This document shows positions 1 to 9,175 of a DNA stretch of 39,391 bases, piece by piece. The notes under the pieces were generated by a model, which did no database searches, was not told where the DNA came from, and was given only the letters and a program-made list of their open reading frames with translations. The stretch is taken from the NCBI GenBank assembly GCA_030426465.1, contig JAUHYK010000040.1, forward strand, positions 1 through 39,391, given 5' to 3'. The first letter of the stretch is position 1. Every line of letters begins with the position of its first letter. The translations under genes were made by a program, and so were the position numbers. Source of the DNA: Alphaproteobacteria bacterium. Lineage in GTDB: Bacteria > Pseudomonadota > Alphaproteobacteria > Caulobacterales > Parvularculaceae.

Positions 1-1616
1 GACATCGAGAAGAGATTAGCTGGCGCGCCGGAATCGCGGCGCACCCAGATTTCCCATAACGCCGTGCGCTCCACCATCTTGAACTGTGTATAGAGGAGCG
101 CCTCGGCGCGGCCTTTGGCTTCGGCGGTTTTCGCATCCATCTCCAGACGCGGCACAAACACCACATTGGCTTTTTGCGCGGCCGCAGGACCGTCCGCCTG
201 GCATTGACGCGTCTCCGCCAGCACACAAGCCGTATCGGCGCTGGTTAGAAACGCAATGTCGAGACCCTTGGCTGTGAGCGTGCGCGCCCGGGCGGCCGCT
301 TCGAGCAGCATCGCCGACTGATCCACTGGCGTCAGGGCGAAAAACTCGCGCGCTTGCGGCGTGGAGAAGCGTCCCTCCTCGACCCATTTCGCAATTGTCG
401 GTCCCCCGGGCTGCACCAGCGCCAGCTCTGAGCGAATATTTTCAGGCGCCGTCTTTGTGGCCTGATATTGGAGCGAGAACTGACCCGCCGCGTGAATGGC
501 GATGACGCCAGTCCAGAACAGCGTCAGCGCGCCGGCGGAAAGCGCGCTCGCCACGCTGGCGCGGTCATGATCGCGGAAAAGCCCGTCATAGAAGGGCGAG
601 GAAACGGAGAAACAGGCGAGCCCCGCCGCCAGCGCAAAGACCGGCAGCGCATTGGCCCCGGCAAGGCGCGCGGCGAGAAGCCCAGCGATCAGCAACCCGG
701 TCGCCGCCGCCCAGTTTTTCCAGTGAGGCTTGCCGCCGAAAACCGCGCTCATGAGAATGATCACACCGGCGCCGAAAGCCGCCGCGCCAAGGCCGAACGC
801 GCTGCGTTCACCGCCTGTAATGATGTTGTGCAATGTCAGCGTTTCCGGCGCCGCCGCAGCCCGCGCCACATTCATCCCCGGCGCCAGCACTTCCGTTAAC
901 CCTGCAAGGACAGCAAAAGCGCCAAAAGCAAAAACGTAGCGCCACAAACTGTAGCGCCCGGTCAGAAACGGACAGACCGACAGCAGAATAAATCCAAGGA
1001 GGGCGAAGGCCGGATTCAGCAACCACAAAATGAAAAGAACACACCCGCCCAAAGCGCCTTCAAAGCGCGCGCGCCCTGCACTGTCGTCAGCGGAAACCGA
1101 AACAAAGGACAGACCGCAAACCAGCAGCAAGGCGAGACCAAGTTCCGCAGGACCTGAAAACGGCGCCGCGGCGAAGCCTGCAAGCGAAGCGGTCGCCGCG
1201 ACGCCAAACGCCGTCGGAAAGCGTGTCGATGCAAGATAGGCGAACGGATACAGCACCAGAAAGGCGCCCATGGCCTTGGCGACCAGATGCACCCGGCCCG
1301 GCGCATCAACAAAGAAATCCGCGGCCATCAGCAACATGAGATAAAACGGAGACGATTGAGCGGTGAGGTCCGCCTGCCCCGCGGCTGCGGCGCGCGCCTC
1401 AGCGATCGGCGCAATCATGTCAACGGTCGGCGACAGACTTAACAACGCCGGCGAGAGCGCCGCCGCGATGACAAAAATGATCGCCGCGCCAATGGACCAT
1501 AAAAACGACCAGCCCGGCTCCCGCCATGAATAGATCGACATCGCCGCCTGGCGCGCCCGGGGCGCCGAGGCCCGCCAGCCAAGCTCCGTTTCGAATGCAC
1601 CTTGAGACGTGTTCAT
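1..1616 (-). CDS. Multi-spanning membrane protein, 3' end cut by the window edge
   Basis: I translated this frame by hand: it stays open for 538 codons from ATG 1616 to the left edge, with no stop, so the C-terminus lies outside the window. A ribosome site (AGGGG) sits about 9 bases before the ATG. After a 35-residue cytosolic start there are many hydrophobic segments (about 38-60, 90-102, 111-130, 136-150, 158-173, 188-215, 225-245, 276-293, 303-335, 357-377). A soluble region of about 160 residues follows (380-538). The layout of several helices plus a soluble C-terminal domain recalls GT-C glycosyltransferases, but I see no diagnostic motif, so no enzymatic function is assigned. A strong sigma-54 promoter match lies 65 bases upstream, which links it to the exosortase locus at 7-22 kb. 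Confidence 0.8.
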   Translation of the reverse strand, partial: MNTSQGAFETELGWRASAPRARQAAMSIYSWREPGWSFLWSIGAAIIFVIAAALSPALLSLSPTVDMIAPIAEARAAAAGQADLTAQSSPFYLMLLMAADFFVDAPGRVHLVAKAMGAFLVLYPFAYLASTRFPTAFGVAATASLAGFAAAPFSGPAELGLALLLVCGLSFVSVSADDSAGRARFEGALGGCVLFILWLLNPAFALLGFILLSVCPFLTGRYSLWRYVFAFGAFAVLAGLTEVLAPGMNVARAAAAPETLTLHNIITGGERSAFGLGAAAFGAGVIILMSAVFGGKPHWKNWAAATGLLIAGLLAARLAGANALPVFALAAGLACFSVSSPFYDGLFRDHDRASVASALSAGALTLFWTGVIAIHAAGQFSLQYQATKTAPENIRSELALVQPGGPTIAKWVEEGRFSTPQAREFFALTPVDQSAMLLEAAARARTLTAKGLDIAFLTSADTACVLAETRQCQADGPAAAQKANVVFVPRLEMDAKTAEAKGRAEALLYTQFKMVERTALWEIWVRRDSGAPANLFSM

Positions 1617-1680
1617 CTGGGACAACCCCTGACTGCTACCGACCGGGCGGGACGCGCCCGCCAATCCTTAACGGGGACGT

Positions 1681-1696
1681 TGCAAGTCGCCTGCCG
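1681..1696 (-). promoter_or_regulatory. Putative sigma-54 promoter for the left-edge membrane protein
   Basis: Read on the minus strand the site is CGGCAGGCGACTTGCA, against the RpoN consensus TGGCACGNNNNTTGCW. The invariant GG (-24) and GC (-12) have the correct 10-base spacing and the TTGCA half is perfect. The predicted start near 1670 gives a leader of about 54 bases before ATG 1616. Confidence 0.6.
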
Positions 1697-1798
1697 GAGG
1701 CCGTGAGCCCGGGGAAAAATCGCCTGAAAATAGCGCCTTACGGTTTTGCCATGAGATTGGCGCTGTTATCATCATGGTTACTGCGTTAACGAGGCGCC

Positions 1799-2482
1799 AT
1801 GCGCACCCTGTTCCATATGCCCCTTGATCCCGCCTCGCGGATGATCCGGATCGCCCTCGCCGAAAAGGGCCTGCCGGCGCAGCTCGTTGAGATGCGGCCA
1901 TGGTCTGACGAAGACGGCGCCCTCGCCGCCGCCAACCCCGCCGGAACCATCCCGGTGCTCACAGATGAGGCGCCGACCGGGGAAGACGTCTCGATCTCGC
2001 CGGCGTCCGCCATCATCGAGTTTCTCGAGGAAGCCTATTCCAGCGAGCCGCTCCTGCCGTCGACCTCGGCCGGACGCGCGGAAGCGCGGCGCCTCACCGC
2101 GTGGTTTCTGGACAAATTCGAGACAGATGTTTCCGCACACACCCTGCGCGAGCGTATCGATAAAAGATTGATGCGCCGGGGCCAGCCTGATTATGAACGC
2201 CTCAAGGCCGGCGCCGAAGCGCTCTCCTGGCATCTCGATTATACATCGTGGCTGCTGGAGCAACGCTATTGGCTCGCCGGGGAGCGAATGACAATCGCCG
2301 ACCTCGCCGCCGCAGGCCAGCTGTCGGCGCTCGATTATATCGACCTCGTGCCCTGGGATAAGTTTCCGTCCGTGAAGGACTGGTATGCGCGCCTGAAATC
2401 GCGTCCCTCCTTGCGGCCCGTGCTACGCGACCGTATCGACGGCCTGCCGCCGCCTGCGCATTACGACAATCCGGATTTTTAG
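1799..2482 (+). CDS. fzlA: FzlA-like GST-fold cell division protein
   Basis: This 227-residue protein has a thioredoxin-like N-terminal GST domain (residues 1-80, with the cis-Pro region NPAGTIPVL) and a helical C-terminal domain. The ending [11 protein letters not shown] and the blocks [17 protein letters not shown] and [26 protein letters not shown] match what I remember of FzlA from Caulobacter. FzlA is a GST homologue that binds and curves FtsZ filaments and signals through FtsW/FtsI to set the constriction rate. It is thought not to act as a classical glutathione transferase. GAGG lies 4 bases before the ATG. Five bases separate it from queG, so the two genes are probably co-transcribed. 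A generic GST is the alternative. Confidence 0.75.
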   Translation: MRTLFHMPLDPASRMIRIALAEKGLPAQLVEMRPWSDEDGALAAANPAGTIPVLTDEAPTGEDVSISPASAIIEFLEEAYSSEPLLPSTSAGRAEARRLTAWFLDKFETDVSAHTLRERIDKRLMRRGQPDYERLKAGAEALSWHLDYTSWLLEQRYWLAGERMTIADLAAAGQLSALDYIDLVPWDKFPSVKDWYARLKSRPSLRPVLRDRIDGLPPPAHYDNPDF

Positions 2483-2487
2483 CGCTC

Positions 2488-3600
2488 ATGAGCGAGGCGT
2501 TGACGTCACGCATTACCGCCAAAGCCAAAGAGGCCGGCTTTGACGCTGCTGGGTTTGCAGCGGCGCATCTTCCGGGCAATGTGCGTGAAAGACTGATGCG
2601 CTTTCTCCATCTTGGCCGTCACGGCGCCATGGGCTGGCTGGAGGCGCGCGCGGACCAGCGTGCGCATCCGCAATCGCTCTGGCCGGACGCAAAAAGCGTG
2701 ATCATGCTCGGCATGAATTACGGACCGGACAAAGATCCGCTGGAGGCGCTAAAGGAAAAATCAAACGGCGTCATTTCCGTTTACGCGCAGAACCGCGATT
2801 ATCATGACGTCGTGAAAAAGCGCCTGAAGCGCGTCGCCCGCGACATCGCAGAAGAAACCGGCGCCGAGGTGAAAGTCTTTGTCGATACGGCGCCGGTTAT
2901 GGAAAAACCGCTCGCGGCGCGCGCAGGGATTGGCTGGCAGGGCAAGCACACCAATCTCGTCTCGCGCGATTTCGGCTCCTGGCTGTTTCTCGGCGCGATC
3001 TTCACAACGCTCGATCTTGCCCCGGACGAACCGGAATCCGACCATTGCGGCTCCTGCAGCAACTGCCTCGACATCTGCCCGACAAACGCCTTCCCGGCGC
3101 CCTACCAGCTTGATGCGCAGCGTTGCATTTCCTATCTCACGATCGAGCATCCCGGCCCTATTCCCCGCGAGTTCCGCAAAGCCATGGGCAACCGCATCTA
3201 TGGCTGCGACGATTGCCTCGCGGTTTGTCCGTGGAATAAATTCGCCGGTCGCGCCCGCGAAAGCGCGTTTCACGCCCGTGAAGATTTGCAGGCGCCGCGC
3301 TTGCGCGATCTCGCCAAGCTGGACGATCCGGCGTTTCGAACGCTTTTTTCGGGCTCGCCGGTCAAACGTACGGGCCGCGATCGCTTTGTACGCAATGTGC
3401 TCATCGCCATTGGAAATTCCGGGGATGAAAGCCTCGCGGAAACAGTGATGGACCTGCTCGGCGATGAGAGCGCCCTAGTCCGAGGCGCGGCCGTGTGGGC
3501 CCTGTTGCAATTGGCGCCGCACCGTTTTGACAACATGCGGAACGATCGCCTTCCTCACGAAACAGACGACGCCGTGCGCGCTGAATGGCGGGCGGATTAA
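2488..3600 (+). CDS. queG: Epoxyqueuosine reductase QueG
   Basis: QueG carries out the last step of queuosine synthesis in tRNA, reducing epoxyqueuosine to queuosine with a cobalamin cofactor and two [4Fe-4S] clusters. The 370-residue protein has the expected cobalamin-binding N-terminal domain with the catalytic-type Asp133 in [10 protein letters not shown]. It has both ferredoxin-like cysteine sets: C187, C190, C193, C197 ([12 protein letters not shown]) and C213, C240, C243, C247 ([13 protein letters not shown]). A short HEAT-like tail (about 300-355) completes it. The start has no clear ribosome site of its own and lies 5 bases after fzlA, so translational coupling is likely. Its TAA stop interlocks with the stop of the convergent gene. 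Confidence 0.95.
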   Translation: MSEALTSRITAKAKEAGFDAAGFAAAHLPGNVRERLMRFLHLGRHGAMGWLEARADQRAHPQSLWPDAKSVIMLGMNYGPDKDPLEALKEKSNGVISVYAQNRDYHDVVKKRLKRVARDIAEETGAEVKVFVDTAPVMEKPLAARAGIGWQGKHTNLVSRDFGSWLFLGAIFTTLDLAPDEPESDHCGSCSNCLDICPTNAFPAPYQLDAQRCISYLTIEHPGPIPREFRKAMGNRIYGCDDCLAVCPWNKFAGRARESAFHAREDLQAPRLRDLAKLDDPAFRTLFSGSPVKRTGRDRFVRNVLIAIGNSGDESLAETVMDLLGDESALVRGAAVWALLQLAPHRFDNMRNDRLPHETDDAVRAEWRAD

Positions 3601-6600
3601 ATTTCCACCGTCACCTGGACATGGCCTTTGGTGAAGTTGCCATTGTCGTCTTCCACCCAGTACCAGAATTCATCTGTGCCCGTATAGTTTGGATCCGCCA
3701 TATAGGTGAGCGTGCCGTCATCATTCTCAAAGACTGACCCGTGGCTTGCATAGGTGACGCCGTCAACCGCGAGCGCATCGCCTTCCGGATCGGAATCATT
3801 GGCGAGAACATCGAATGTGATCGAGCCGTTTTTATCGACCGTAACCACATCGTCGACGGCGATTGGCGCATCGCTGGAAATATCAAGGACGCCGTTATAT
3901 TTCAGATCGTCCCCGACCTCGCTCAGCTTGCGCGTATATTCAACGACAACGCCAACCTTGTCGATGACGCCTGTCGCGCGGTCAGCGTAATACTGATCAA
4001 GCACGACAACCGTTCGCCCGTCGGGAAGCGTCCAGTAGCCTTCCTCCAGGATCGCGATGCGCAGCGTAAAGAAATTATGGCGGATCGGGTCCCATGTGGG
4101 CGACACAATATCTTCGCCAAGCTCATCGGTGCGCACGCCTGTCAGGTCAATATATTCGGACGTGCCGGGAACCGGCGTGCCGGGGATGCCGACAACGGTG
4201 GATTCATATTCCAGCCGCCCCTCGACAAGATCATCGCGAGTGAGAAATTTCTCACTGCCGTCAAGATTGTGATAATCCTCAACAGCGCCGTCGATATTCA
4301 CATCAATGAAGGCGTAGGCCCAATTTCCGTCAAAAGGATGGTTCATCCCCGCCGGATCTTTCATCAGATGCACGCCGATGGGAAAGCCCTCAATATTAGC
4401 GCCGTTGATGACCATATTGACGGCAGCCGGACCATATTCGATGCCGCGCCAGGGATTGCGGCCGCCGGCGCCATCGGTGGCGAGAACATCAATGTCTATC
4501 AGCGTGTAATGCGCCGTATATTCAAGATGAACACCTGTCGAGACTTCCCAGCCTTTGAAATCCTCAATGACAGTGCGAACGTCGTGGCCCTGTTCGGAAT
4601 TGTTCTTGATCACCATGAGCCCGGTGCCCACCGCGAAAGCTTCGTTGCCCTCGAACTGGGTGATGGCCGGGATCTGGTTGGCGACAAGCTCGTGATAGCC
4701 CATTGACTCTGAAAGATGCGCCGTATTCGGATCAAGATAAACACCGCCCCGGGACATATAGACAAAGCCTTCACCGCCAGGCACGCCCGCGGCGACATTG
4801 TCGACAGCTTCGACAAGACGTCCCTGGAACCAGAAACCCGCGCCAGTGCGTCCGGAATCGCCAGCAATCACATCCTCATGCCATTTGGGGCCGCCGCTAT
4901 TGCCGATAGACTTGATGGCGATGTTATGAGACCACCGCCCGATTTCGTTACCGACTTCCGCAACGAAAGCGGCTCCGTAAACATCATAGGCGGCGTTGTC
5001 GGCAAGAACGGCGTTCGAATCGTGATGGACATAGCCCCAGCCGGGCGAGCCCCAGACCGCGTTGCCGACAATCATGGCGGGATCGTCAACATCGGTGACG
5101 CCGGCGCGGTGAATATGCAGCGAATAGCGCGCCTTAATGTTGCTGTCGCTTTCAACATGATCAACGTCGGCGACATCAAAGGCCCGTTCTGACTTGTCGG
5201 TGCGGCCAAGTTCATAGAACTCCGCATAGCGCACATCGATATTGTCCGAATGCATGAACATGGTGTGGCCGCGCTGGTGCACAGGCACGTCGTCTGCATT
5301 TTCCGTCTCAAAGCGGACATTGCGGCTGTAATTCGCGACATAGGCCTTGAGGTCAGCCCGCGCGCCTTCATGATCGAACTCGAGCGGTTTATCGAAATAA
5401 ATCGTATTGCCGACGATCTTGGTGATGACGAGTTCTTCGTCCTGGGTCTCGTCATGGCGCGGCTCCAGCGGCAACACATCTTCTGTCGGCGTCAGATGCG
5501 TTCCCGTAAGCACCAGCTTGTCGCCGACTTGCCATCCATCCGGCGGCGACTCCAGCGTCAGTGATGTATCGCCCATCATGGGGTCAGCGGCGACTTTGAG
5601 GAAGGTTTCTTTTTCAGCGCCGTGAATTTCCACGTCGCCATGGCTAATGAGACCGCGCGAAAGCAACATCGGGTCCCAGCTGACATCGATCGGACCGTTA
5701 TCCGCAAACTGAATGACGGTTTCGACATTGGCGGCGACCGGATTATCAGCGGTCCCGATGGTTAGCTTGCCGGTCGGCGAGACAACAAATGTGTCGACTT
5801 CCATGAAGGTGTCGGCGTCGGTGGCGAAAGTGAGATCGCCGTCGACACGCACCGTAAAGAGCGAGACCGGGCTTTCCCCGTCATAGGCCACTTCAACGCC
5901 GTCCGGGATCAGCACCTTGGCGTTTTCGCCGGGGACTTCGCCGCTCGCCCAGGTATTCGGATCGAACCACGAACCATTATTCACGGCGACATGGGTCGCC
6001 TCGCTCACAGGCACCAGGTTGAGCACCGCCATGTGCTCAGACGCTTTTGACGGATCGTCAGGATGCACATGGCCATGATCTTCTTCCGCCGGCATGTCGT
6101 CCATGCCGCCATGGCCATCATGGCCGCCCATATCCATGCCATCGTCCGCACCATCGTTCACGGCGACATGGACTTCGACTTGCGCCCGGCTCAGATTGCC
6201 ATTGCTGTCGCGAACTTCATATTCAAAGCTCGCCGTGCCTTCATATCCATCGTCCGGCGTGAAATGCACCATTCCGTCGTGAAGCATCACGGTGCCGTGG
6301 TTCGCGCCAAAAACACGAACGAGCTGCGCGCTAACGCCTTCGGGAACAATGTCGTTGGAGAGAAGATCGCTTGCAGCGATCTGAATGCCTTCGCCGGCGT
6401 CTGCGTGGAACTGATCGTCGCCGACGGCCTCAACCGGGGATGGCTCAACCGGAATTGTCGGCGTCACCGGGATAACGGGCGGGGTCGGCGCGGCGCCGCC
6501 GCCGCTATTGCCACTGCCGCCCTTATCGTTTCGATCCGGCGTATGCTCTCCACCGCCTTTTAGGGGGCCGTCATTGCCGCCAATCGTGTAACACCCTTCG

Positions 6601-6773
6601 AGCGCCAGCAATGGAGCAAGCAGGCTGGCCTGCGTGGCGCGCTGTTTAATCCTGTTTTTACTGGATTTTCGTCCCGCCCTGCCCGTTGTGCGCGCGTTGC
6701 GGCTTGCTTCATCAACCAGATCGGTGAAATCGAGACGGGCGGCGCTATCGCGGGCGGCGAAATCGAAACTCAT
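3597..6773 (-). CDS. G8-domain right-handed beta-helix surface protein, probable lipoprotein
   Basis: This 1058-residue protein starts with about 45 polar and basic residues, then a short hydrophobic stretch ([13 protein letters not shown]) whose Cys61 could be lipidated. The lipobox is imperfect, with Glu at -2. A low-complexity Gly/Pro region follows, then a cadherin/Big_9-like domain (about 115-205, ending [15 protein letters not shown]) and a His/Met/Asp-rich linker (about 210-240). A G8 domain (about 263-380, [23 protein letters not shown]) precedes a long parallel beta-helix region (about 400-850) and a second Big_9-like domain at the C-terminus. G8 plus beta-helix is the architecture of CEMIP/TMEM2 and PKHD1 proteins, of which CEMIP and TMEM2 act on hyaluronan. 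A role in binding or cleaving extracellular polysaccharide is an inference. I chose ATG 6773 because GTGGA precedes it; GTG 6788 is also open. No sigma-54 site is seen upstream. Confidence 0.85.
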   Translation of the reverse strand: MSFDFAARDSAARLDFTDLVDEASRNARTTGRAGRKSSKNRIKQRATQASLLAPLLALEGCYTIGGNDGPLKGGGEHTPDRNDKGGSGNSGGGAAPTPPVIPVTPTIPVEPSPVEAVGDDQFHADAGEGIQIAASDLLSNDIVPEGVSAQLVRVFGANHGTVMLHDGMVHFTPDDGYEGTASFEYEVRDSNGNLSRAQVEVHVAVNDGADDGMDMGGHDGHGGMDDMPAEEDHGHVHPDDPSKASEHMAVLNLVPVSEATHVAVNNGSWFDPNTWASGEVPGENAKVLIPDGVEVAYDGESPVSLFTVRVDGDLTFATDADTFMEVDTFVVSPTGKLTIGTADNPVAANVETVIQFADNGPIDVSWDPMLLSRGLISHGDVEIHGAEKETFLKVAADPMMGDTSLTLESPPDGWQVGDKLVLTGTHLTPTEDVLPLEPRHDETQDEELVITKIVGNTIYFDKPLEFDHEGARADLKAYVANYSRNVRFETENADDVPVHQRGHTMFMHSDNIDVRYAEFYELGRTDKSERAFDVADVDHVESDSNIKARYSLHIHRAGVTDVDDPAMIVGNAVWGSPGWGYVHHDSNAVLADNAAYDVYGAAFVAEVGNEIGRWSHNIAIKSIGNSGGPKWHEDVIAGDSGRTGAGFWFQGRLVEAVDNVAAGVPGGEGFVYMSRGGVYLDPNTAHLSESMGYHELVANQIPAITQFEGNEAFAVGTGLMVIKNNSEQGHDVRTVIEDFKGWEVSTGVHLEYTAHYTLIDIDVLATDGAGGRNPWRGIEYGPAAVNMVINGANIEGFPIGVHLMKDPAGMNHPFDGNWAYAFIDVNIDGAVEDYHNLDGSEKFLTRDDLVEGRLEYESTVVGIPGTPVPGTSEYIDLTGVRTDELGEDIVSPTWDPIRHNFFTLRIAILEEGYWTLPDGRTVVVLDQYYADRATGVIDKVGVVVEYTRKLSEVGDDLKYNGVLDISSDAPIAVDDVVTVDKNGSITFDVLANDSDPEGDALAVDGVTYASHGSVFENDDGTLTYMADPNYTGTDEFWYWVEDDNGNFTKGHVQVTVEI

Positions 6774-7026
6774 ACTATGTCCACGCACATTGTTAGTAGG
6801 CTGAGAGAGAGGATTGAACTCTAGCCTTCGACGCGGAAAAGGTTGATTGAGGTGATTGTTAGAATTGTTTGGATCGTTATGGATTCATGCGGGCTATGGC
6901 GCGAATTACACAGAGTTAATCGCTGTGCGGAGAAACTATTTGGACCCGTACAGCAAGACCTTAACAAGGTGTTGTCTGAAAAGATTGAATCGTTTGAATC
7001 AACGCAAAACCCTTCGCAAACACTCT

Positions 7027-9159
7027 TTATGAGGTGCTAACGCCGAAGAGGTTCGCCTTCGCGACGCCTCGCTCAACAAATTTCTGCTTGTCCTGCTCCG
7101 GCATCCAGCCAAGAACGGATTTCGCCGTTTCATTGGCGTAGGGCGACAACTGCGCCCGGGATTTCCAGTCACGATAGCTTGGTTTGGTAAGTCCCGATTT
7201 CTTCGCGAGATAGCGTTTCAGCCAGTATTTGACCACGTCCACCGTGTAATAGGTCCAGAGCGGCGTCGGTTTGGCGCGCATCGCCACGCCATAGGCGTCT
7301 TCAATGGCTGTAAAATAATCCTGAGACGAAAGCATCGGCTCGCCAATCAGGTTGAAGGAGGCGCCAGCCGCGCCCTCCGCCTCCATAGCGAGAACCAGAC
7401 CGTCCGCAACATCGTCAACCAGCACGAAGGGCATGATGTTTTTTCCATCGCCCCACAATTTGCACGCCGTCGCGCCGCGCCACATGGCGATGCCCCAATG
7501 CTGCAAGGGGCCACCCTCGCCGATCACAATACCGGGGCGGGCGATAACAAGCGGCAGCCCGCGTTCGCTTTCGAGCTTTTTCAGCTCGGCCTCACACGCG
7601 GCTTTCGAGCGCGCATAAAGGTTGCGCCGCGTCAGATCATGATCGAAGGGCGTCTTCTCGTTGATGGGACGATCAGGCTGTGAGGCGTCATAGGAATCGA
7701 TCGTACCGGTATAGACCAGCCGGGCAACGCCCGACGCCAGACACGCTTCACCGATGCGCCTTGTGACGCCGACATCGTTTTCGAGATAGCCTTCCCAACT
7801 CGTCTCCGTCGCGCGCGCCAGATGGAAAACGGAGCGAACATCTTCCATTGCGGACCGCAAATCGTCGTCGGATTTCAGGCTGCCGGTGAAAACCGAAATT
7901 CGCCCATCGTCGCGATCAAATCCGCCGCCCGATCCGCGCGAGAAAACGCGCACATCATAACCTTTGTCCGCCAGCGCGTGACAAAGCGCGCGGCCGATAA
8001 ACCCTGTGCCGCCAATAACAAGTGTGGTTTCGCCTTTCGCCGGCGCCGCTTCGCGCGCAGGCGGCGGCGCTTTCGGCAGGAATTGCGGACGCGCAACATC
8101 CAGCGTTTGTTCGATCATCGCTGTCGCATTCGCCGCAAGCTCAGCGGACAAACGCCGATCCACGGGCGCGCTTGCCTTCAAAGATGCATAGAAACTGTCA
8201 ACGGCGCGCTGGATGGAAAGACCATAGGGCGCCAGACCATTCAAGGATTTCAACTGGCGAAACGCATTGGAAAAACCGGTCCCCACCGCCTGTCCCGCAA
8301 CGGAAAGCTGGCGCGCGAACGGCCCCGCAACAATGTCCTGCATCGATGCGCGCTCGCGCAGATAGGAATCTTCAGCGAAATTGTAGCTGGCGACAGCGCC
8401 GAGACCACGCAGGCGAATGCTGCGATTATCCTCCCCCTCGACGAGTGAGAGATTCAACACAACAGAAGCGCCCTTCGCCTCACCCGCAATGCGCCAGCTT
8501 TGATAATGACCGACACCGCCCGGTAGTATGACCGGGTTGCGCATGGAAACACTGATATTTTTCAACTCGCCAAAAAGATCCGCGACAAAGGCGAAAAGAT
8601 GCGGGCCGATTTCAAACAGAATATTTTCCGGCGCACGCAGCATCCACAGATTGTAAGGACCGGACCGCAATGGCGGCAGCGGGAATTGCCAGTTCGCCTC
8701 AAAGCTATCGATAGGACCGATGAGGCGCGTTTCGATATCCGCTTTCAACCGGTCATAGGACGGCAGCATCAGAAAGTTGTGATTGACGCCAAGCGCAACA
8801 TTTTTGGCCTTCGCTAGTCCTTCGAGGCGGCGGCAATCATCGGAACTGAGTGTGAACGGCTTTTCCACGAAGGCGGCAAGTCCGGCTTCAAGAATTTTCG
8901 CCGTTGCATCCGCATGCAGATGCGGCGGCGTCAGAACATGCACGCAATCGGCGACATTAGCGGCGAGAAGGTCTTCCAGCGAGGTGAAGACATGCGGCGC
9001 GCCATAAGCGTTCGCAATTCCTTCAGCGGCGCCGCGCGACAAATCGCAAACGGCGACAAGATCAACGCCGGGCGTCCGCTTCAAAGCGTCGGCATGCCAT
9101 GATGAAATATATCCGGCGCCCAGAAGCGCGGTTCTGATCGGCTTATTGTTCATGCTCAT
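7027..9159 (-). CDS. Fused Gfo/Idh/MocA oxidoreductase and SDR epimerase/dehydratase
   Basis: Two NAD(P)-dependent sugar-modifying modules are joined in one 710-residue chain. Residues about 9-360 form a Gfo/Idh/MocA dehydrogenase, with a Rossmann motif ALLGAGYISSWHADAL and the family EKP motif at 99-101. After a Pro/Ala linker, residues about 378-700 form an extended SDR with GGTGFIG (383-389) and the catalytic YARSK (Tyr515, Lys519). The fusion probably supplies a modified nucleotide sugar for the exopolysaccharide, but the substrate cannot be read from sequence. It is the last gene of the minus-strand run, 16 bases after the GT2 gene. The frame is open to a TTG at 9192 that overlaps the GT2 gene. 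I prefer ATG 9159, with ATG 9153 also possible. Confidence 0.9.
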   Translation of the reverse strand: MSMNNKPIRTALLGAGYISSWHADALKRTPGVDLVAVCDLSRGAAEGIANAYGAPHVFTSLEDLLAANVADCVHVLTPPHLHADATAKILEAGLAAFVEKPFTLSSDDCRRLEGLAKAKNVALGVNHNFLMLPSYDRLKADIETRLIGPIDSFEANWQFPLPPLRSGPYNLWMLRAPENILFEIGPHLFAFVADLFGELKNISVSMRNPVILPGGVGHYQSWRIAGEAKGASVVLNLSLVEGEDNRSIRLRGLGAVASYNFAEDSYLRERASMQDIVAGPFARQLSVAGQAVGTGFSNAFRQLKSLNGLAPYGLSIQRAVDSFYASLKASAPVDRRLSAELAANATAMIEQTLDVARPQFLPKAPPPAREAAPAKGETTLVIGGTGFIGRALCHALADKGYDVRVFSRGSGGGFDRDDGRISVFTGSLKSDDDLRSAMEDVRSVFHLARATETSWEGYLENDVGVTRRIGEACLASGVARLVYTGTIDSYDASQPDRPINEKTPFDHDLTRRNLYARSKAACEAELKKLESERGLPLVIARPGIVIGEGGPLQHWGIAMWRGATACKLWGDGKNIMPFVLVDDVADGLVLAMEAEGAAGASFNLIGEPMLSSQDYFTAIEDAYGVAMRAKPTPLWTYYTVDVVKYWLKRYLAKKSGLTKPSYRDWKSRAQLSPYANETAKSVLGWMPEQDKQKFVERGVAKANLFGVSTS

Positions 9160-9175
9160 CGCGTGGTTCGCGGCC

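Noticed and set aside
16-387. Short minus-strand frame and several plus-strand frames (86-277, 468-899, 730-939) in the first kilobase
   Set aside because: All overlap the 538-codon membrane-protein frame, which has consistent hydrophobic segments and a ribosome site; the short frames are Arg-rich and have no recognisable features.
3741-4706. 321-residue plus-strand frame antisense to the G8 gene
   Set aside because: No start context or domain; the minus strand encodes an unambiguous Big_9/beta-helix protein through the whole interval.
6843-7040. 65-residue frame in the AT-richer gap between the G8 gene and the Gfo-SDR gene
   Set aside because: No ribosome site and no similarity I recognise. 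The gap (6774-7026) more likely holds the G8 gene promoter, and I found no sigma-54 match there.
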